Assembly: GCA_024516155.1 (NCBI GenBank)
Contig: JAJJXM010000142.1
Location: forward strand, 1-37,042
Reading direction: 5' to 3'
DNA length: 37,042 nt
Source: Pyronema omphalodes
Lineage: Eukaryota; Ascomycota; Pezizomycetes; Pezizales; Pyronemataceae
The notes under the pieces were generated by a model. The model was not told the origin of the DNA. It worked only from the letters and a program-made list of their open reading frames with translations, and searched no databases. The stretch's first letter is position 1. The number at the start of each line of letters is the position of its first letter. A program made the position numbers and the translations under genes. Shown in pieces: positions 28,791 to 37,042 of this stretch.

Positions 28791-29900
28791 TGGTCGACGT
28801 CGGGGTTTGTTGGGATATCCAAAACCTCGGCGGCGGCTAGGCGAATCTTGCGGGAGTTGTTTGCTGCCAACGTAGAACATTCGTTCTTGAAGTGATCGGC
28901 TGATCCACAATAAAGACAGAGTCCCTTAGCCATTCGTTCATCACGACGGCGTTGGTTCTGAGCCTTTTGGGAAGCTGATAGGTCCATGGGGGCCGATCCG
29001 TAATTACCACTATTGGTATTCGTTGGGTGGGACGCCGCGCGAGACGGCGTGGAGCTGGAACGACTGGGGACCGAAGGAACGTGCCGCTTTCGTGGTGTTT
29101 GAATGAGCTCGAATTCTATAATCTAGCTTCATACAAAGATCCACAAACTTGGTGAAGTTCTGAGGTTCTTCGGCTTGGTAAACAAGACTGGTCTGAAGGT
29201 CTCGAGAGAGCCCACGCTTCAGAGCAGTCCTTCTTTGCGTTTTCATCGTAGTTCAAGATAGGCTATTAATCGTTGGAACTCTGCGTCATATTGGCTAAAC
29301 TCACGGTTGCCCTGTTGAAGTTTATCCAATTCCGCAGATGCAGTACCAACTTGATCAGGATCTCCGAAGGCAGCTTCCAGAATTGTAATGAGAGCCTCAA
29401 CGTCCTTAAGCTTAATCTTATCTGTAAGGACGTAAGGTTGAATTTGATTCTGAGCGTTGCCTTTGAGATATCCATAAGTATAAGCGTAGCTTATGTTGAT
29501 CATCGGTAAAACGGGAGGAGTCTCCGGCGAGCTTGGATCTGACCTTCGAGATGAAGTTCAAGAGTTCCTTGCGTTCACCAGAGAACTCAGGTGGGTGGGG
29601 TAATTCGATAGGACGGGTATTCGGAAGGGGACCGTTCTTCGTAAGGGCTTGTAGGAGTCGAACGGAGGCGTTGGCGCTTTCGAGATCCCTCTCCAAGTCG
29701 GTAATTCGTTCAGCGTAGAGGGAATTGTCCCTTCGAGCTTCTGTGAGTTCGACTCGGAGGTCGTCTCTAAGTTGACAGTCTCGTTCGTATTCCTTTGCGG
29801 CGTTGCGGACCAATTTGATCTTCGTGGGGTCCTGTTCGACCTCCAACCTTTCGGCTTCGTTGAGGTACAGGGCCACAACGACCTTGTCATTTTGGTCCAT
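28778..29900 (-). pseudogene. gag: A-outer gag, frameshifted
   Basis: The ATG at 29900 (MDQNDKVVVALYLNEAERLE) matches A-inner gag. Indels near 29480, 29245 (an extra A in GAAGGACTGC) and around 29000-29045 break the frame. The zinc knuckle is intact here (CLYCGSADHFKNEC), unlike A-inner. It ends at CTA (TAG) 28778-28780, after the slippery heptamer. It supplies the uninterrupted sequence that defines the B1 target site. Confidence 0.85.
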
Positions 29901-29909
29901 TTCGAGGGA

Positions 29910-30080
29910 TTAACGGAGGTGCCAGATGTTGGTTTCGTCGTTATATTGAATTCGAGTTGCTGCGTATTCGTTTCCGAGTTGTCGAGCAATTTCGATTTCG
30001 TCGAGGACCACGGGGTTTTCGAGGGAACGCAAAATCGGTAATAGATTGATGAATTCGTAGAACCAGAGGTTGTGAAGCAT
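29910..30080 (-). CDS. Leader ORF0 upstream of gag, A-outer copy, 56 aa
   Basis: The ATG at 30080 opens 56 codons to TAA (29912-29910), 9 nt before the gag ATG. Against A-inner (6382-6552) only a few residues differ (V8F, F17L and P43A) and there is no indel. Gag and pol of the same element have many, although the ORF is short enough for chance survival. Function unknown. Confidence 0.5.
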   Translation of the reverse strand: MLHNLWFYEFINLLPILRSLENPVVLDEIEIARQLGNEYAATRIQYNDETNIWHLR

Positions 30081-30129
30081 GTAAAGCTTGTTGTAATCGA
30101 GAGTTGACGGTAGAGCCGGCAGGTCTTGA

Positions 30130-30141
30130 TTACACAGTTAT
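30130..30141 (-). promoter_or_regulatory. Primer-binding site of A-outer
   Basis: ATAACTGTGTAA on the minus strand, 2 nt from the 5' LTR edge, same as A-inner (6321-6332). Its R partner in the 5' LTR is cut off by C2, but the 3' LTR (2847-3987) retains it near 3116-3127. Confidence 0.65.
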
Positions 30142-30143
30142 GT

Positions 30144-30227
30144 TGTAACGGCGAACAAGGGAGAGATAGCTGACGGAGAACCTGAGGCTCTTCTCAATTA
30201 TTCACTCTTGAGTTCAATGAATATAAC
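30144..30227 (-). repeat. 5' LTR remnant of A-outer (84 bp), truncated by C2
   Basis: On the plus strand it runs from TGTAACGGCG to GAATATAAC, matching 2847-2931 of the 3' LTR apart from a short indel, then switches to the family-C LTR at 30228. ATAAC (30223-30227) should be the left TSD of C2; its partner lies outside the window. Confidence 0.85.
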
Positions 30228-31029
30228 TATCAGAATCCGTATCCACGGTTACTGACGACAGGCAGCGCGGGGGTTTTCGGCGGCGAGGAGGGCGGCGGGT
30301 TAGGTAAGGCTGGTAAGTTGGGAATGGGCAAGGGGTTTTGGCTGGGAAATCACAGGTGAGTTTCGGAGAGATGGGGATATCACAAGGGAACTTTTGTAGA
30401 TAGGATTGTAGTAAATAGAAACTTGATTGCGTGAAGAAATGAACTACATACATATTTCCTCCTCTTATACTTGCTCCTTCATGACTCGTGACTCAGCATT
30501 CTCCGCCTGCGGAGAATGCTCTCAATGCTAACCGCTGTGATAACTACATACATGACCAACATTTGCCAACTGCCATAATTCCAAATAAGAAAACAAGGGG
30601 ACAATACATACCAAAGATAACTAACCGCCGTAATTCCAAATAATAATAACAAAGAAAGAGTACATACCGAAAGAGATAACTACCTGGCTAACCGCCGTGA
30701 TTCCAAATAACAAAGAAAGAGTACATACCAAAAAGAGATAACTACCTGGCTAACCGCCGTGATTCCAAATAATAAAGAAGGAGTACATACCAAAAGAGAT
30801 AAGTAGAAGATTCCAACATTTTCCTAGCCGCCGTAATACCTAAAATAAATTCAAATAATAAATAACTCCTAACATATGAAAATCCCCGGCAAGGGGCCCA
30901 GCCCCTTGCCCTAACCCTATCCCTATCACTTCATGATGGCGTAGCAGGTTGCTAGTGTGATGGCAACCACCCATAGCCCTGCGGTGGTGACGGCGGAGGC
31001 CAGGAGCATGTCACGGGAGCGTTGTGACA
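30228..31029 (-). repeat. 3' LTR of C2 (802 bp)
   Basis: Element strand TGTCACAACG...CTGATA. It includes the membrane-segment coding tail (to 30926), the expanded minisatellite (about 30530-30840), the same 12-bp hairpin as C1 (30495-30520), TATAAGAGG (about 30470-30462) and the self-primer complement (30432-30423). Confidence 0.88.
30530..30840 (-). repeat. Minisatellite in the C2 LTR
   Basis: About five degenerate units with a CCGCCGTRATTCCAAATAA core (plus-strand cores near 30570, 30625, 30692, 30754 and 30828), period about 60-74 bp. One unit more than C1 accounts for the 60-bp length difference between the LTRs. Confidence 0.75.
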
Positions 31030-31941
31030 TAAGCCCCCCCCTCCAGGCCACCGTCCCCGATACTGCCTTCCCCGACGTCGGCGACGTACGGCGTCCTGGG
31101 TAATGTCCTCGAGGACATAAGGCGGTATTTGCTCTTGTTGGTGTCCTAAGGGGGGCGCCGTTATTTGTTCTTGTTGGTGCCCTAAGGAGAACGGGGGTAT
31201 TTGATCTTGTTGGTGCCCTGAGGCGGGGGGCTCCGGGGGATCCGAACAAGGGGCGGATGTCAGGTCGTTGGTTGGTCGGCAGTCGACGGTGGGGAGATGC
31301 TGTTCCGGCTCCGCTGTCTGATAGAAAGACAGGTTGATCGCCACCTTCTCGTGGTCCGAGGGTCCGGTCATCATACTCACTGGGAGTTGGTGTCGGATCG
31401 TATGGATGGTGGAGTCCTCCGATTCCAATTCGCGGGGACGGGGTGGTTCGTTTTCCTGATTTTCCGGAGGGACGGGAGGTTCCTTTCCTGTCCCGGGCTC
31501 GTCCTTGCAGGGTGGTATCGTTGCCTGGGTCCCCGTGGGGGGTTTCCATCCCCTGATGCCGCATCTCTGGTCGTGTCCGTCTTTGTTGACCAGGAATTTG
31601 CACACGTTGCAGAGTCTCTTTCCTTTCTGCCATGCCTTGCAGGCTTTTTGCGGGTCCATCCTTCGGTGTCGGATCACCCATTCTAACTCGGGGTCATGTA
31701 GGTGCCCGCAGCTACATGATTTTTTTATGCGTGACGCAATTGCTTGCGCCACCGCTGGAAAATGATTGTTGTCTAGTTTCGATTGGAGGTGAATGGAGCA
31801 GGAGTCGTTGTTGCAGAACGACCAGTGTAGTTCTGCGTGCGGGATCGTGGGGTGAAGGGATTTCTTTTCTGCCGGGGGAGTGGGGGTTCGGTACCAGCCC
31901 AAAGAGGACGGGGGGTCCTCGGAGTTCGTTCTATCGTCCAT
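30926..31941 (-). pseudogene. Accessory gene of C2 after pol: His/Cys domain and membrane segment, with one frameshift
   Basis: The ATG at 31941 overlaps the pol stop as TAATG. Residues 35-43 HAELHWSFC, C48-S-I-H51, CSCGHLHDPELEWVIRHRR (77-95), QKACKAWQKG (98-107) and CX2CX8HX3C (C111, C114, H123, C127) match element D at the same spacing. A P-rich linker follows, with three GHQQ(D/E)QI repeats (about 31125-31230). A -1 shift in frame is needed between about 31040 and 31100. Then RGGLMSQRS and a hydrophobic span (LLASAVTTAGLWVVAITLATCYAIM) are encoded through the PPT into the LTR, ending TGA at 30926. Function unknown; I infer a zinc-binding membrane protein. Confidence 0.72.
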
Positions 31942-34900
31942 TACAGTTGTGGGGCAGGTTTATTAGGGTACTTGCGGTGGAATTGGGTGATGGCGTCGGG
32001 GGAGTTTTGGAAATTGTCGGCGGGGTACCAGGTCGTATCGGGGTCGTGGAAACCAGTCCACTTGACTCGATATTGCATCTGTCCCCGGTGGCGTCAAGAA
32101 TCCACTATCTCTTCATCTTCCCACTCTTCCTCGTCGTCGAGGATAATTGGTAGCGGAGGGGGCTGAATATGACCTGGGATGGTGGTCGAAGTAGGTTGAG
32201 ACAGTTCCAGACGGGAGACGTGAAATACTGGATGGATCTTTGCGTTTGGGGGGAGGTCCAGCTTATAAGCTCGCGACCCTACCTTAGACAAGATAGTGTA
32301 GGGGCCCAATAGCTTGTAATCGAGCTTGTTGGAGGGTCGGGTGGTTTTCACATTCTTCCTCTTCAGCCAGACCCGATCTCCCACTCGAAGGACCGGATCC
32401 GGGTGTCGATGCCGGTTCGTCTGTTCTGCATGAGCAGTCTGGGCATAGTGGACCTCTGCCCTCAGATCCTCGTGAAGTTGGTTGAGGGCGCCAACATATT
32501 TGGAGACCTCGGGGTTTCCTTCCGCGACTTCACCCAGCGGTTGGGTACAACAGGGATGATATCCGTAATTTGCGAAGAAGGGGGACACCTTGGTCGTTCC
32601 TGAGCGGGAGTTGTGGTAGCAGAACTCCGCAATAGGAAGGAGTTGGTTCCAATTGTTCTGTTGATAGTTACAATACGCCCTGAGGTATTGTTCGAGGATC
32701 GCATTGACCCTCTCTGTCTGTCCGTCGGACTCCGGGTGAAACGCCGTACTCAGGTTCCTCGAGGTCCCCATTGCCTCCATAACCCTCTTCCAGAACTGAG
32801 AGGTGAATAGGGACCCCCGATCCGAGATGATGCTGCTGGGGAGTCCGTGGGCCCGTACCACATGTGTGAGAAACCCGTCCGCAAGTGCCCTGGGTCCCAT
32901 AGTGTCTTTACGTGCTACGAAGTGCGCCATCTTCGTCAAGCGGTCGACAATCACCCATATCGCATTCATTCCCCCATCTTCCGGAAGACCTCTGATAAAA
33001 TCCATGGAGATGGATTCCCATGGTCTTTCTGGAATCTGTAACGGTCGTAAGAGGCCGAAGGGGGCGTGCTTAATGGGCTTGATACGTTTACAGGTATCAC
33101 TCAGTCGACATATCGAGTCACATACTGTCGTTGTTGTGGCCAAAAGAATTTCGGCTGACCAACTCCAAGGTCCTTGCCCTTCCCGGATGCCCCGCGGCTT
33201 GGGAGTCGTGATGTTGTCGTAAAATTTGTAACCTCAGGTCGTCGTCATCAGGGACCCATATCAATCCCTCGTATAGGAGTAACCCATCTTTTTCCTCGCA
33301 TAACCCCAAGGGGACCCGATTGTCTCGGGTTATCCCTTCCCGAAGTTTGCGGATTACCTGCTGAAGTTCTGTATCGGTTTCCGTCTTTTTCCGAATTTTG
33401 GTAATGAGGGGGTTGTCTGGGGTGAGTCTGATCAATTGTACCCCGTTCACATGAAAGACTTCCTGGGGGAGGAGGACTCGGCTTCGATTCTGCCGGTGCT
33501 TCATCTCCCCTTCCCAGGGAGAGTCTCCTGACTCTCGGGACAATATGTCGGGTTTTCCTGCCAACTTCCCCGGACGATACGTGATCGTGAAGTCATAGTT
33601 CGCCAGTTGTTCCGCCCATCGGGCTTGTCGGAGGTTGAGGTCCCTCTTTGTTTGCCAATACTCTAGGTTTTTATGGTCTGACAGTATCCGGATACTGTGG
33701 TTTGTCGATTTGCAGTATGTCGACCATTTGTCCAATGCTTCCACTATTGCCAGGAGCTCCTTATCGTGGATGTCATAATTGAGCTCCGCTTCTTTTAATT
33801 TTCTTGAAAAATAGGCAAGGGGGTGCAGTACGTTGGAGTCGTCGGGTTGTGAGCAGACTGCCCCGATGGCATAGTCTAAGGCGTCTGTTTCCAGGGTGAG
33901 TGGCCGATCCGGGTCGAAATGTTGCAGGATCGGTTGGGATATCATTGCCGTTTTGAGTTGCTCAAAGGCCCGTTGTGTCTCGTCGTTCCATTCCCAGGGT
34001 ACCTGTATTTTCATCAATCGTGTCTATGGCGTGGTGATCTTGCTGAAATCCCGGATGAATCGACGGTAGAAATTGGCGAACCCCAGGAAACTTTGGACTC
34101 CCTTCACAATTACCGGTTCCTTCCATTCGTTAACCGCCCTAATTCTCTCGGGGTCCATCTGCAACCCTGTGGCGGAGATGATGTATCCCAGGTATTCCGT
34201 CTTTTTTGTGTGGAATTCACATTTCGAGGGTTTCAGAGTCAGTCCTACGTCCCTTAACCCTTCCAGGACCATGCGGACGTGTCTCCGATGCTCCGACATA
34301 TTATCCGAGTAAATCAATATGTCGTCGAGATAGGCGATGCAAAAGATGTCGAGGTAATCACTTAAGACTTCGTTCATCCATCGTTGAAAGGAAGCTGGAG
34401 CATTTGTCAAGCCAAACGGCATCACCAAATACTTGTATAGACCGTACTTGGTACGGAACGCAGTTTTCCATTCATCTCCTGTGGCTATTCGGAGGTTATG
34501 GTATGCATCTCGCACATCCAACTTGGTATAGATCTTGGCGTTGGAAAGTCTATCCAACGCTTCCCCTATCAGCGGGAGTGGGGTGCGATCTTTGATTGTG
34601 ATTTCGTTGAGTCGTCGGTAGTCGACGCATAACCGTAAGGTACCATCCTTTTTCTTAACGAAATGGATTGGGGCTCCCGCTGGAGACGTCGACCGTCGGA
34701 CCCAACCCCTTCTTTCATTCACTTCCAAGTAATCCCTCAATACTCGCAGGCGTTCCTCATCGAGGGCTGGCAGGGGTTCGAACGGCGGAATCTTTCCTTC
34801 CATCAAGGGGATCCGGTGGTCATGATGTCGGTGCGGAGGCAACCCTACCGCCTCTTTTTCCCTGAATACGGAGAGGTAATCTGCATATTCTGGTGGTATT

Positions 34901-35907
34901 ATTCCCTCCAGGGAGTCATGTTTGTTCTTCCCCGCTCGGATTATGGTACTCGCGAGTTCCAATTCCCCGGAAGTGGCAATTGATTTGGCGGGAGCGGTTT
35001 CCCAGTTCCCCGGTCCTTTCTGGTTGGCTGGCGCAGTAGCGATTGAATTGACGGGAGCGGGTTCCCAGTTCCCCGGTTCCTTCTGGTTGGCTGGCGCTTG
35101 CGGGGGTTGCCGCGAAGCGCACAGAGGCGAGTCGGGATCGACCTCGGTGGATTCCGCGCGCCTAGATCCCTGTACGCTTCCCATATCCTCGTCCTCCGAC
35201 CCTTCCACTTCTTCTCCTTCTTCATCCTCTTCTATACTTTCTCCCCAGATCTCTTGGATGCGAAGCTCATCTTCCTCATCCGTCTGGAGCATCTCTTCCG
35301 GCCCTTCCATACCATAGGCGTGCTCCGCTTCCTCCTGTATCCGTCGATTATATTCTTTTTCTGCCACCCGTTCCGACACGGTCGTGGCATGGGGCGAGGT
35401 AGGAAGGCTGTTCTTTCCGCATTTTTCGGAGTTGAAGACAATCCTTCCCTCCTTCCAGTCGATGCTGGGATTGTGGTTCCGCAACCAAGGCAGTCCCAGG
35501 ATAATGGGTGCGTTGCCAATGGTGATACAGTGGAGCCTAATATCTTCCCTATGGTCGTTGATCACCATGGTCACCATGGCATCGTGGGTTACTGGGCCCC
35601 CATCCAATTCCCGTCCGTCTACAGCGAGAACCTTTCGTGGGGTTAATTTTTTCGCGCAGGGCAATCCCTGCTGTCTCACATATTTTCGATCTATAAAATT
35701 CTCCGTGGCCCCGCAGTCGATCATGGCCGTTGTGTGGTATTCTTTCTTATTTCGTCCGATTAATTTTACTCGCAGGATAATCTTTTCGTTTCTTCCGTAT
35801 GGTCCTACACTCGAGATTCTATCCGCCGGTCCTGCCGTGGTTGAACTGGTGGGCAACAGTTGCCCCAGGAATCCACCTTTTCCTCTTATTCCTGGGGACT
35901 CTCTTTT
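31941..35907 (-). pseudogene. pol: C2 pol: protease to chromodomain, two stops and local frameshifts
   Basis: Entered by -1 frameshift at 35910-35904. Protease MIDCGATENF (35710-35718 region), a long acidic and N/Q/P-rich spacer with a repeated NQKEPGNWEPAP-type unit (about 34975-35095), RT ([21 protein letters not shown]), RNase H (LETDALDYAIGA, HDKELLAI, LSDHKNLEY), integrase (HHDSQAAGHPGR; SMDFIRGLP; IISDRGSLF; SDGQTERVN) and a chromodomain (QYRVKWTGFHDPDTTWYP). Lesions: TAG at 34026-34024 after the RT, two or more indels around 33090-33145 in the HHCC finger, and TGA at 32096-32094 (expected CGA) at the start of the chromodomain. The pol stop TAA (31943-31941) overlaps the next ATG. Confidence 0.9.
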
Positions 35908-35910
35908 CCC
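35863..35910 (-). promoter_or_regulatory. -1 ribosomal frameshift signal, C2
   Basis: Minus strand G GGA AAA (35910-35904) in canonical phase of gag, a 6-nt spacer, then a perfect 10-bp stem CCCCAGGAAT (35897-35888) with ATTCCTGGGG (35872-35863) and a 15-nt loop. The gag TAA (35888-35886) lies at the end of the 5' arm. It aligns with D, with one compensated stem pair. Confidence 0.75.
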
Positions 35911-35983
35911 GACGTCTCCCCGAGTCTCTCTTCTACCAATGTAGTTTCCGCTGCTCTGAATAATTTCTTACTTGGGCACTTCG
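35886..35983 (-). pseudogene. gag: C2 gag, last ~32 codons, cut by B2
   Basis: Minus strand frame KCPSKKLFRAAETTL...GKESPQE ends at TAA 35888-35886. KCP corresponds to the last Cys of the zinc knuckle in D gag (ARCPQRK). The upstream part of gag is displaced by B2 beyond the window. Confidence 0.75.
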
Positions 35984-36520
35984 TGTCACGGCACACGGCT
36001 GACGAGCCGTTGTGTTGTTGCGTCATCATTGTGTTGTCGAGGTTGTTGATTGACATCGTGCCGCTGTCTTGCCGTGTTGTGTTGTGTTGCCGTTGTGTGG
36101 TTGTGTTGTTGTGTGTGCCGTGCCGTTGTGACTGATAGACTGATTGATGATGGATGACGTACCACGAGCTGGAGAGCTGTGGCGTCGCAGGAGAATTGAT
36201 GGAGAACGGAAGCTTCATGTAGCGATGTTGGATGACGGCCCAGCAAGAGTGCTGGCCGCCCCTTTGTACATAAGGAGGCTCGCCTCCCCGTTGTCGAGTT
36301 CTCCATCGAACGTCTTGTGTCTTTCCCTTGCTCCTAATAAAGACTTCTTCTTCCAGTCCTACGTCACTCTTGTCCTTGTCCCTGTTCCTGTTTCGTGTGC
36401 CGTCCGTCTGACGAGCACTTCGGTCCTTGTCCTGCCGTTCCCCGTCCCGGAACCCGCCTAGTCCCTCTTGCCGGTAGTGTTCAGTGTGTTCTTTGAACGT
36501 CCGTTCCTAGTTCCCTGACA
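35984..36520 (+). repeat. 5' LTR of B2 (537 bp)
   Basis: Starts TGTCACGGCAC and ends CCCTGACA. It carries the same TATA-like site, R motif (36305-36313) and AATAAA (36336-36341) as B1, with a rearranged GTTGT microsatellite. PBS ACGTTCGAT is at 36523-36531. Confidence 0.93.
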
Positions 36521-36555
36521 TTACGTTCGATCGAATAATTATTCAACCAACACGC

Positions 36556-36798
36556 ATGAACCCCACCGGTTCTGCTTGGACCTACGCATTAAAACAAGCC
36601 CTGGAAGCGCACACCCTAAACGAAACCTTTGGGATTCCCGACAGATTCGCTGGCGCAGTGCGAAGAACCATCCGCCGAGCAGAAAATAACTGCTACCTTG
36701 TGGTCCGCTGGGAACTCCAGGACTACACTTACCAGGAGCACATCCGCCACACCATCAGACTCAAGCCAATCCTCAGAGCCCGCCAGAATGCACATTAA
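36556..36798 (+). CDS. Leader ORF1 of B2, 80 aa
   Basis: Same start, stop and length as 7669-7911. Amino-acid changes are T18A, S28P, H45N, V65I and R80H (numbering approximate), with a similar number of silent changes, so the frame has been kept without indels. It overlaps the gag ATG (36788) by 11 nt. Function unknown. Confidence 0.6.
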   Translation: MNPTGSAWTYALKQALEAHTLNETFGIPDRFAGAVRRTIRRAENNCYLVVRWELQDYTYQEHIRHTIRLKPILRARQNAH

Positions 36799-37042
36799 AC
36801 TTATTGACGAAGGACACTGGCAGCAAATTGTGAACGCTGCCGCCATGACCCAGTTCCCTGACGGCCATGAACCGCTTACTTTCACCAAACAACTCGCACA
36901 ATCCATCTTAGACGCTCAGGACCACCCCACGGGTTATCTCTTAAACGACCTCGCGGAAACCCCCGGCTCCCGTAACAGCACTCGAGTATCCAGCCCTGTC
37001 GCCTCCCGCACTCCGGAAGCTCCCACCCCTGCCCCCATTCCC
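36788..37042 (+). CDS. gag: B2 gag, N-terminal 85 codons (window edge)
   Basis: The ATG at 36788 opens a frame with no stop to the window end: MHIKLIDEGHWQQIV, then LTFTKQLAQSILDAQDHP, then a P/S/T-rich region. It contains the two bases deleted in B1 near 8003 and so shows the ancestral gag frame. The N-terminal part lacks a domain I can name; the gag core expected from B1 would follow outside the window. Confidence 0.75.
   Translation, partial: MHIKLIDEGHWQQIVNAAAMTQFPDGHEPLTFTKQLAQSILDAQDHPTGYLLNDLAETPGSRNSTRVSSPVASRTPEAPTPAPIP

Larger units (their letters stand above)
2847..30227 (-). mobile_element. Element A-outer: family-A Ty3/gypsy element split by A-inner and cut by C2
   Basis: Present segments are the 3' LTR (2847-3987), the pol 3' part (3988-5179), then after A-inner the pol 5' part, gag and leader (26206-30143) and the first 84 bp of the 5' LTR (30144-30227). 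Joining the sequence across A-inner restores an uninterrupted pol in which GTTGG (5175-5179 and 26206-26210) is the duplicated target. The rest of the 5' LTR was displaced by C2 and lies outside the window. Many single-base indels mark it as the most decayed internal copy. Confidence 0.9.
30228..35983 (-). mobile_element. Element C2: family-C Ty3/gypsy element with accessory gene, cut by B2
   Basis: 3' LTR 30228-31029, accessory gene, pol, frameshift signal and the last codons of gag (to 35983), then B2. The remainder of gag, the leader and the 5' LTR should lie to the right of B2, outside the window. CTTCG (35979-35983) is the expected left TSD of B2. Confidence 0.9.
35984..37042 (+). mobile_element. 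Element B2: 5' part of a second family-B element, running off the window
   Basis: 5' LTR 35984-36520, PBS, ORF1 and the start of gag, close to B1 throughout. It lies inside C2 in the opposite orientation. The internal part is cut by the window edge, so its completeness is unknown. Confidence 0.92.

Overview
The window is a dense nest of LTR retrotransposons (Ty3/gypsy superfamily, chromodomain-bearing 'chromovirus' type) and almost nothing else. Chromodomain integrases, TTAGGG-type (vertebrate/filamentous-fungus telomere) motifs, moderate GC and the style of the elements suggest a repeat-rich filamentous fungus; the species cannot be fixed from the sequence. Only bases 1-1953 lie outside a recognisable element. 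No bacterial operon, rRNA, tRNA or CRISPR array was seen.

Four element families are present; I call them A, B, C and D. Nesting, deduced from 5-bp target-site duplications (TSDs) and LTR ends: C1 (+, 5' LTR and leader only, 1954-2846) was entered by A-outer (-, 2847-30227, cut by C2). A-outer's integrase gene was entered by A-inner (+, 5180-26205; TSD GTTGG). A-inner's gag was entered by B1 (+, 7100-13518; TSD CGGAG, now TGGAG on the left). A-inner's 3' LTR was entered by D (-, 18974-26106; TSD GAAGT). A-outer's 5' LTR was entered by C2 (-, from 30228), and C2's gag by B2 (+, from 35984). The history is therefore at least four layers deep.

Each family has LTR - leader/PBS - gag - (frameshift) - pol (protease, reverse transcriptase, RNase H, integrase, chromodomain) - PPT - LTR. 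LTR-D copies differ at only about 4 of 833 positions, so D is the youngest complete insertion. Every pol with its central domains in the window carries at least one stop or frameshift, so none looks autonomous as read here.

Four features stand out. (1) Families C and D carry an extra gene after pol, with a conserved His/Cys cluster including CX2CX8HX3C and a C-terminal membrane segment. The reading frame crosses the polypurine tract and ends inside the 3' LTR. (2) All four families lack a tRNA-like primer-binding site. In each, the PBS is complementary (9-12 nt) to a site about 35-50 nt downstream of the LTR TATA box, as in Tf1-type self-priming; C and D show a compensatory base change. (3) All four have a GGGAAAA slippery heptamer, a 5-6 nt spacer and a stem-loop at the gag/pol junction, with C/D covariation in the stem. 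(4) Families A and B carry small conserved ORFs immediately before gag. Family A LTRs also hold interspersed telomere-like TTAGGG motifs, and A-inner's 3' LTR carries a 169-bp promoter duplication that looks chimeric.
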